A stretch of DNA of 64,000 bases from CAWECB01 sp963807465 (lineage in GTDB: Bacteria > Patescibacteriota > Minisyncoccia > Minisyncoccales > Minisyncoccaceae): positions 310,001 to 374,000 of the forward strand of contig CAWECB010000003.1 in the NCBI GenBank assembly GCA_963807465.1. Direction: 5' to 3'. Positions 58,956-64,000 of this stretch are shown here, one piece after another (position 1 is the stretch's first letter; each line of letters starts with the position of its first letter). The translations under genes and the position numbers were made by a program. The notes beneath the pieces are model-generated. The model was not told where the DNA came from. It searched no databases and saw nothing but the letters and a program-made list of their open reading frames with translations.

Positions 58956-59752
58956 TGAAAAAAAGAGGGAAAACCGGAAGGAAAATAGCGAAAAGGAGGA
59001 GAAAAAGTTTCTTCAACAGCTTTTTGTTCTCCGCTATTGCCTTTTCTTCCATCTTGATTCTTTCCGGAGTCGGTTTCCTTTTGTTTTCACCGAGGTTCCA
59101 GATTAGCAATATAACCGTTGCGGGGAACAAGGATATTTCGGCCGATGATTTGAAAAAAGCAGCGGAAGAGAAGATGAAGACATCATTTTCCATGATGGGA
59201 ATGGATTTTTCAACGGAGAGTATATTCTTATCGGTTGCCAAAGGGGCGAACAGTCTGGCTGAGTCGTTTCCGCAGATAGATAAGATAACAGTCAAGAAGA
59301 ATTTTCCGAACGGGTTGTCGATACAGATAGTCGAGAAGACTCCTTTCGCCGGCTGGTGTGAGGAATTCGATGCCGAGAAATGCTACTTGGTCGATAAGTC
59401 CGGTAGCTACATTAAAGATGTCGATGTCGGGGCTATCGATTCGAATCTAGTCAGGGTCAACGAGAAAGAGAAGATCGATTCTCCCACAAAGAAGGACATT
59501 CTTTCTTCTTTGACGCAGATAGATGACGGATTGGACCAGAATCAGATTAAGATTACCAACTTTGATCTCTATAAAGACAAGATAATCGTCAGTACCAATC
59601 TCAATTGCCAGCTCATATTCACCCTAGACGAAGACCTTAACTGGCAAATAGAGAAATTGAAGATAGTTTTAAAGAATGATACTTATTCGAAGAAGTTAAA
59701 CAGCCTGCAATACATAGATTTGAGATTCGGGAACCAGGCGATTATAAAATAG
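58955..59752 (+). CDS. ftsQ: FtsQ/DivIB-like division protein
   Basis: 265 residues. A very basic cytoplasmic tail (KKRGKTGRKIAKRRRKSFFN), one membrane helix (FLFSAIAFSSILILSGVGFL), and a POTRA domain (FQISNITVAGNKDISADDLK) with the FtsQ-type PQIDKITVKKNFPNGLSIQI beta segment. It would bridge the division proteins outside the membrane. Shares one base with the FemX-like stop. It converges with valS, with no gap. Confidence 0.88.
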   Translation: MKKRGKTGRKIAKRRRKSFFNSFLFSAIAFSSILILSGVGFLLFSPRFQISNITVAGNKDISADDLKKAAEEKMKTSFSMMGMDFSTESIFLSVAKGANSLAESFPQIDKITVKKNFPNGLSIQIVEKTPFAGWCEEFDAEKCYLVDKSGSYIKDVDVGAIDSNLVRVNEKEKIDSPTKKDILSSLTQIDDGLDQNQIKITNFDLYKDKIIVSTNLNCQLIFTLDEDLNWQIEKLKIVLKNDTYSKKLNSLQYIDLRFGNQAIIK

Positions 59753-62119
59753 TTAATTTAATTTCTTAACCCTTATCGCTTTGGAGATGAATTCTTCGTA
59801 CTTGCCGAGATCAACCTCGGTTTTCAGTTTGTATTCTTCGAGTTCGGCCCCGAGGGAGATTTGATTTTCCGATTTATATTTTCTCACTTCGTCAATCGCT
59901 TTTAGGGCGTCTTCGAAATCAGAGATATTTATTCTGGTTTTAATCTTCTCGGTCTTCGGCCATTCAGACAAGTGGATACTTTCTTCTTTCCCGAAGTATT
60001 TGTAGAGCTCTTCGGTAATAAAGGGAATTAAGGGGGCGAATAGTTTTAGTATTTTTGTAAATACATAATTCAAAGTGAATTGGGCGGCCCTTTTCGATTT
60101 TTCATTATCTCCGTACAGTCTGTATTTTACGAATTCGATGTAATAGTCGGCGAATTTGGACATGAAGAAGTCTTCCGTCGCGCTTTTGGCTTTTGCGTAT
60201 TCATAAGCTTCGAAGTTCTTGGTCGATTCTTCGATGGTTTTATTTAATTCTTCAATTATCCAGACATCGGGATGTTTGAGTTCGTATTCCTTTTCCTCCT
60301 TGAAGTTTTGCGAATACATAGTGATGAATCTTCCGACGTTCCAGAGCTTGGTCGTGATCTGCTTTCCCTTCTTTATCTCTTTCGGATTGAATCTTAGATT
60401 TTGTCCCAGTCCGGCTCCTGTTGCCCAGTATCTTACGGCATCGGCCCCGTATTCTTCTATGAGCTTGTCCGAAGGGACGTAATTGCCGAGCCTTTTAGAT
60501 ATCTTCCTTCCTTGTTCGTCCAAGCCGTGGCCAGAGACCATTATATTCTTGAAAGGGATCCCTTTGAAATGATAATAGCTTTTGACGATCGAATAGAAAT
60601 CCCAAGTTCGTATTATCTCGTGGGCGTTAGGCCTCAGATCGACGGGGAAAAGCTTATCGTTATTCACGATTTCCCTTAATAGAAATGGGGTGCAGGATGA
60701 AGTGGCCCAGGTGTCCATGACGTCTTTTTCTGGGACGATATCCTTATTTCCGCATTTGGGACATTCTTTGACCGGAGGGTCTTGTTCGGTCGGAGAGACC
60801 GGCAGATCTTTTTCGTTTGCTGTAATTACTTCTCCGCAGGCATTGCAATACCAAAAAGGGAAGGGAACTCCGTAGTATCTTTGCCTCGAGACGCACCAGT
60901 CCCATTTCAAAGAATTCACCCAGATTTCATAATTCTGATACATGTAGTCCGGATGCCAATTAATCTTCTTCCCGTATTCAAGCCATTCCTTCTTCATGTC
61001 CGCAATCTTTATAAACCACTGCTTGCTCAGTATTAGTTCGACGGGAGTGTCGCATCTTTCATGGACATTGATTGTCTGCACGATGCCTTCCTGTCTTACA
61101 AGGTATCCTTCTTTCTTTAGGTCTTCAATTATCTGTTTTCTCGCTTCTTCGATCCTCAATCCTTCGTATTTTCCTCCGAGGCTGTTCAGTTTCCCGTCGA
61201 CAGTCAAAAGGCTCCTCGTCTCAAGGTTGTCCAATCTCCATTTTTCCAAATCTTCTTGATCTCCCCAAGTGCAGACCATCATCACCCCCGTTCCTTTTTC
61301 TTTATCTACCTTATCGCTAGTTTTGATAGCTACTTCGTAATTAAATAAGGGAACAATCGCCTTTTTTCCGATAAGATCTTTACATCTTTCGTCTTCGGGG
61401 TTGACGTACAAGGCAACGCAGGCGGGAAGCAATTCCGGCCTTGTCGTCGCTATGAGGGCGCTTTCCCCGTTCTCTAATCCGAAGCTAATGTAATTCATCA
61501 CTGAATTTCTTTCCCTATCTTCGAGATCTGATTGCGAAATCGCGGTCTGGTCAAAGGGACACCAGAGGATGGGAAGTTCCTGCCTGTACAGCATTCCTTT
61601 TTTATAGAGATCGAGCAAAGACCATTGGGAAACCTTGGTCGGCAAGGGAGCTATGGTACTGTAAGTTTTTGACCAGTCAACCGATATGCCGAGATTGTTC
61701 CAGAGATTCTTATAGGTTTCAATCCCTTTCTCGGTTTCTTTGAGGCACAGTTCGATGAATTCTTTCTTGGTCGTCTTTGATTTGTCTATCTTGTATTTCT
61801 TTTCGACGAACCTTTCCGTGGGGAGCCCGTTGTCGTCAAAGCCCATGGGATAGAATACCTTGAAGCCCCGCATCCTCTTGTATCTCACTATGAATTCCGC
61901 CTGGGCGTAGGACATGATGTGCCCGGCGTGCAGATGGTCGGCGGAAACATAGGGAGGCGGAGTGTCTACGACAAAAAGCTTGTCCCCTTCATTAAAGGAG
62001 AAATGGAAGAGCTTATTGTCTTCCCAATAGTCCTTCCATTTTTTTTCGGATTTCTTGAAATCGTACGACTTAGGGAAAAAATCTTCGGAAAGATTTTCTG
62101 TTCTTGTTTCTTTTTCCAT
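59753..62119 (-). CDS. valS: Valyl-tRNA synthetase, archaeal-like class I
   Basis: 788 residues from ATG 62119. The HIGH motif is seen as DHLHAGHIMSYAQAEFIVRY, followed by YPMGFDDNGLPTERFVEKK, which is nearer to archaeal/eukaryotic-type ValRS than to E. coli. KMSKS reads GRKISKRLGNYVPSD. The editing domain (ALIATTRPELLPACVALYVN) and a zinc-type segment (CNACGEVITANEKD, CPKCGNKD) are present. I chose ATG 62119 (ACATATATG context); the longer frame starts within the -10 box. Confidence 0.94.
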   Translation of the reverse strand: MEKETRTENLSEDFFPKSYDFKKSEKKWKDYWEDNKLFHFSFNEGDKLFVVDTPPPYVSADHLHAGHIMSYAQAEFIVRYKRMRGFKVFYPMGFDDNGLPTERFVEKKYKIDKSKTTKKEFIELCLKETEKGIETYKNLWNNLGISVDWSKTYSTIAPLPTKVSQWSLLDLYKKGMLYRQELPILWCPFDQTAISQSDLEDRERNSVMNYISFGLENGESALIATTRPELLPACVALYVNPEDERCKDLIGKKAIVPLFNYEVAIKTSDKVDKEKGTGVMMVCTWGDQEDLEKWRLDNLETRSLLTVDGKLNSLGGKYEGLRIEEARKQIIEDLKKEGYLVRQEGIVQTINVHERCDTPVELILSKQWFIKIADMKKEWLEYGKKINWHPDYMYQNYEIWVNSLKWDWCVSRQRYYGVPFPFWYCNACGEVITANEKDLPVSPTEQDPPVKECPKCGNKDIVPEKDVMDTWATSSCTPFLLREIVNNDKLFPVDLRPNAHEIIRTWDFYSIVKSYYHFKGIPFKNIMVSGHGLDEQGRKISKRLGNYVPSDKLIEEYGADAVRYWATGAGLGQNLRFNPKEIKKGKQITTKLWNVGRFITMYSQNFKEEKEYELKHPDVWIIEELNKTIEESTKNFEAYEYAKAKSATEDFFMSKFADYYIEFVKYRLYGDNEKSKRAAQFTLNYVFTKILKLFAPLIPFITEELYKYFGKEESIHLSEWPKTEKIKTRINISDFEDALKAIDEVRKYKSENQISLGAELEEYKLKTEVDLGKYEEFISKAIRVKKLN

Positions 62120-62130
62120 ATATGTCTTAC

Positions 62131-62158
62131 AGTATATCAAAATTTACCTTTATTTCAA
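62131..62158 (-). promoter_or_regulatory. valS promoter, short leader
   Basis: On the minus strand, -35 TTGAAA, a 16-base spacer and -10 TATACT ending 11 bases before ATG 62119, leaving a leader of about five bases. Confidence 0.65.
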
Positions 62159-62163
62159 CACAT

Positions 62164-62290
62164 TTGACTTTTATGACCAAAAGTTTTATATTATTCTTAT
62201 CGGAGGCTTCTCCCGGATTAAGAATTCGAGAGAAGCCGCTAATACGGTTTCACCTTAATCTTGTAAATTTACAATCCAGCTACTGGAGGA
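62164..62290 (+). promoter_or_regulatory. Promoter, structured leader and Shine-Dalgarno of the unknown gene
   Basis: -35 TTGACT (62164-62169), a 17-base spacer and -10 TATATT (62187-62192). The leader then forms a strong hairpin, GGCTTCTC (62205-62212) with GAGAAGCC (62230-62237), right at the expected transcript start. GGAGGA (62285-62290) is six bases before ATG 62297. Confidence 0.7.
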
Positions 62291-62296
62291 ATGGAT

Positions 62297-62872
62297 ATGG
62301 ACGGTTTATTCTTACTCGACACGCCATGGGATATGGCAAAAAGAATGTTGAAAAGTCAAAAGGTACCTTACCTTTTGACAGACCCCCATCGCAATAATTT
62401 TGACAGAGTGGGTCACGTGAACAGCATGGGTATTATCCTGACGGGTGGACTGTTGAAATGCGGAGCTTTAAAAATATTAAAGGAGCTCCTCGACAAGGGT
62501 GCAGCAGCAGTTATTGCTTCTGGAGATAAGAGCGATGTACTGTGTACCTTGAGAGATGGTGGAATCGACCCCGATAAATATCCCAATCTAAAAATTACTA
62601 GCGTTGATTCCGAACACAAAAGAGGAATTAATGCTTTAAGATTTTTCAGGGATCGGCATGTTGAAGATTCGAACATCGTCAGTATACTTACACCGTCTCA
62701 CCGCAAAATAATTGATACAATTCCTAAATTATCGGTAAAGATATTTTTCTGCCGTCCGAAAGAAGTAGACATTCTTTCGGGTAAATCTTTTAGGAAGATT
62801 GCAAAGAATGTCGACGCGCTCGCAAACGACTTTATAGCAATAGAACGCTGTCTGGCTACCTTATCGTCATAG
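62297..62872 (+). CDS. Protein of unknown function, with its own promoter
   Basis: 191 residues from ATG 62297, the start best placed for the Shine-Dalgarno; ATG 62291 is two codons upstream. Soluble, mixed alpha/beta (MDGLFLLDTPWDMAKRML, MGIILTGGLLKCGALKILKE, AAAVIASGDKSDVLCTLRDG, IVSILTPSHRKIIDTIPKLS). The DxD near the start and the GD region could suggest a HAD-like fold, but the motifs are not complete, so no function is claimed. Stand-alone gene with promoter, leader hairpin and terminator. Confidence 0.65.
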   Translation: MDGLFLLDTPWDMAKRMLKSQKVPYLLTDPHRNNFDRVGHVNSMGIILTGGLLKCGALKILKELLDKGAAAVIASGDKSDVLCTLRDGGIDPDKYPNLKITSVDSEHKRGINALRFFRDRHVEDSNIVSILTPSHRKIIDTIPKLSVKIFFCRPKEVDILSGKSFRKIAKNVDALANDFIAIERCLATLSS

Positions 62873-62899
62873 GCAAGAACCAATTTCTTGCCTTTTTTT
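62872..62899 (+). terminator. Intrinsic terminator
   Basis: GGCAAGAA (62872-62879), a five-base loop and TTCTTGCC (62885-62892), then seven Ts. Confidence 0.92.
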
Positions 62900-62910
62900 A
62901 TATCGTAGTT

Positions 62911-62929
62911 TTGGTATACTTAAGGTATG
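62911..62929 (+). promoter_or_regulatory. rarA extended -10 promoter, leaderless
   Basis: TTGG precedes -10 TATACT (62915-62920), an extended -10. The ATG at 62927 follows after six bases. The -35 region is the T-run of the preceding terminator. Confidence 0.65.
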
Positions 62930-64000
62930 GATAAGATAGACAAAAATAATCCCTTGGCGGATAGGATGAGGCCCCAGACACTGGAGGAGTTTTTGGGGCA
63001 GGAAGAGATAGTCGGAGAAAAGAAGATGCTCCGCGAAGCCATCAGGATGGACAAGATTCCGTCGATGATATTCTGGGGTCCTCCGGGAACGGGGAAAACC
63101 ACCCTGGCTACGGTTATTGCCAAGCAGACCAAATCCGACTTTATTCGCATGAGCGCAGTTTCGAGCGGCCTTAAAGATTTGAGGGAAGTCATCGAAAGGG
63201 CGAGAATCAACGGAAGGCTGGGGAAAAGGACAATTCTGTTCATTGATGAGATACACCGCTGGAACAAGACCCAGCAGGATGCATTGCTGCCCCACATAGA
63301 AAGTGGGCTCATAACTTTGATCGGCGCAACGACGGAAAATCCCAGCTTCGAAGTGAGGGGCGCGCTATTGTCACGAACGAGAGTTTTTACTTTTAAGGAA
63401 TTGGAAAAGAATGAGCTGGAAGAAATTGTCAAGAAAGCGACCAAGGACAAGAAGAGGGGACTCGGAAATTACAAGATCAAGATGGGAAAGAATGCTCTCG
63501 ATTTGATTTCGCAGGTAAGCAACGGCGATGCCAGGGTGGCTTTGAATATTTTAGAGTACGCGGTCATGACTTCGACGGAGCCGATAAACATTACCGTGGA
63601 GATGGTCAAAGAGGCTTCGCAGAAGATAAATCTCATATACGACCAGACCGGAGAGGAGCACTACAATATAATTTCGGCATTGCATAAGTCGATGAGGGGC
63701 TCGGATGCGAATGCGGCCCTGTACTGGCTGGCGAGGATGGTCGAAGGGGGAGAAGACCCTCTATTCATCGCCCGCCGATTGATACGCTTCGCTTCGGAAG
63801 ATATCGGGCTTGCGAATTCAAGAGCCTTAGAGCAGGCGGTGGCGACATACACGGCCTGCCATTATATTGGTTATCCTGAATGCAATGTCATTCTGGCCCA
63901 GGCTGTCACCTACATGGCCAAATGTAAGAAGTCGAACGAACTGTATGTCGCTTACGGAAAGGCGGCCGAAGACGTCAAGAAGTACGGTAACCTGCCGGTG
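62927..64000 (+). CDS. rarA: Replication-associated recombination protein RarA/MgsA (partial, runs off the window)
   Basis: 358 residues visible without a frameshift. AAA+ core: LADRMRPQTLEEFLGQEEIV, Walker A WGPPGTGKTTLATVIAK, Walker B ILFIDEIHRWNKTQQDALLP, sensor 1 GATTENPSFEV, and the arginine-finger LLSRTRVF. The C-terminal part with EEHYNIISALHKSMRGSDANA and ASEDIGLANSRALEQA is the RarA tetramerisation region. It acts at stalled replication forks. The C-terminal end is beyond base 64000. Confidence 0.96.
   Translation, partial: MDKIDKNNPLADRMRPQTLEEFLGQEEIVGEKKMLREAIRMDKIPSMIFWGPPGTGKTTLATVIAKQTKSDFIRMSAVSSGLKDLREVIERARINGRLGKRTILFIDEIHRWNKTQQDALLPHIESGLITLIGATTENPSFEVRGALLSRTRVFTFKELEKNELEEIVKKATKDKKRGLGNYKIKMGKNALDLISQVSNGDARVALNILEYAVMTSTEPINITVEMVKEASQKINLIYDQTGEEHYNIISALHKSMRGSDANAALYWLARMVEGGEDPLFIARRLIRFASEDIGLANSRALEQAVATYTACHYIGYPECNVILAQAVTYMAKCKKSNELYVAYGKAAEDVKKYGNLPV

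Overview
The window looks like a chromosome segment of an ultra-small bacterium of the Candidate Phyla Radiation (Patescibacteria, Parcubacteria-like). The evidence is compact operons with 1-4 nt overlaps, shortened housekeeping proteins, a lower-glycolysis block with PEP synthase and an ADP-forming acyl-CoA synthetase, many small membrane-anchored proteins of unknown function, and a very divergent 16S rRNA. TGA is used as a stop, so the code is standard. I found no CRISPR array, insertion sequence, prophage or replication origin.

Layout on the + strand unless stated. 1-3729: ftsE (partial), ftsX, tRNA-Gln, two small membrane proteins, a HIT hydrolase and ftsZ. 3733-13976: galU, trxB, eno, a Nudix hydrolase, a glutaredoxin, gap, the two subunits of an ADP-forming acyl-CoA synthetase, a 35-residue membrane peptide, ppsA and a PfkB-type kinase. 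14045-18594: L25, a coiled-coil lytic transglycosylase, small genes of unknown function, and rpmE-prfA on the minus strand. 18612-20468: rpsB, tsf and tRNA-Thr. 20481-23006: 16S rRNA with its own promoter, a broken methyltransferase, tRNA-Ile and tRNA-Ala. 23015-28440: a bactofilin-like protein, a DUF475/TerC-like membrane protein, an MscS-helix protein, alaS and a baseplate-J-like surface protein. 28501-32549: the infA-rpmJ-rpsM-rpsK-rpsD-rpoA-rplQ-rplM-rpsI operon. 32616-41646: cold-shock protein, PEGA protein (minus), mreB, murA, holB, frr, site-2 protease, proS and a second mreB. 41652-45099: 23S and 5S rRNA. 45128-64000: mreC-mreD-PBP2, greA, lysS, serS, a hydrolase, a membrane Mur ligase, an aminotransferase, ybaB, a DUF4015 protein, a FemX-like enzyme, an FtsQ-like protein, valS (minus), an unknown gene and rarA (partial).

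The main discovery candidate concerns translation initiation. The 16S rRNA keeps the universal GGATCA near its 3' end but continues TTTATTTT instead of CCTCCTTT, so the anti-Shine-Dalgarno sequence is gone. Consistent with this, about 45 core genes have no Shine-Dalgarno sequence. Every start I could assign is ATG. Operon-internal starts follow AT-rich sequence, often ATATG or CATATG. At least six first-of-operon genes have a -10 box ending exactly six bases before the ATG, so the predicted transcript begins on the start codon (leaderless mRNA). Only three small stand-alone genes carry well-spaced Shine-Dalgarno sequences. The split rRNA genes (16S about 20 kb from 23S/5S, each with its own promoter and processing stem), a release factor 1 without domain 1 and an RNA polymerase alpha subunit without its C-terminal domain complete the picture of an altered expression machinery.

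Data caveat: eleven genes, several of them essential (ftsX, ftsZ, prfA, holB, PBP2), are broken by single-base indels, many of them at homopolymer runs. I read these as uncorrected sequencing errors and annotate them as one gene each.
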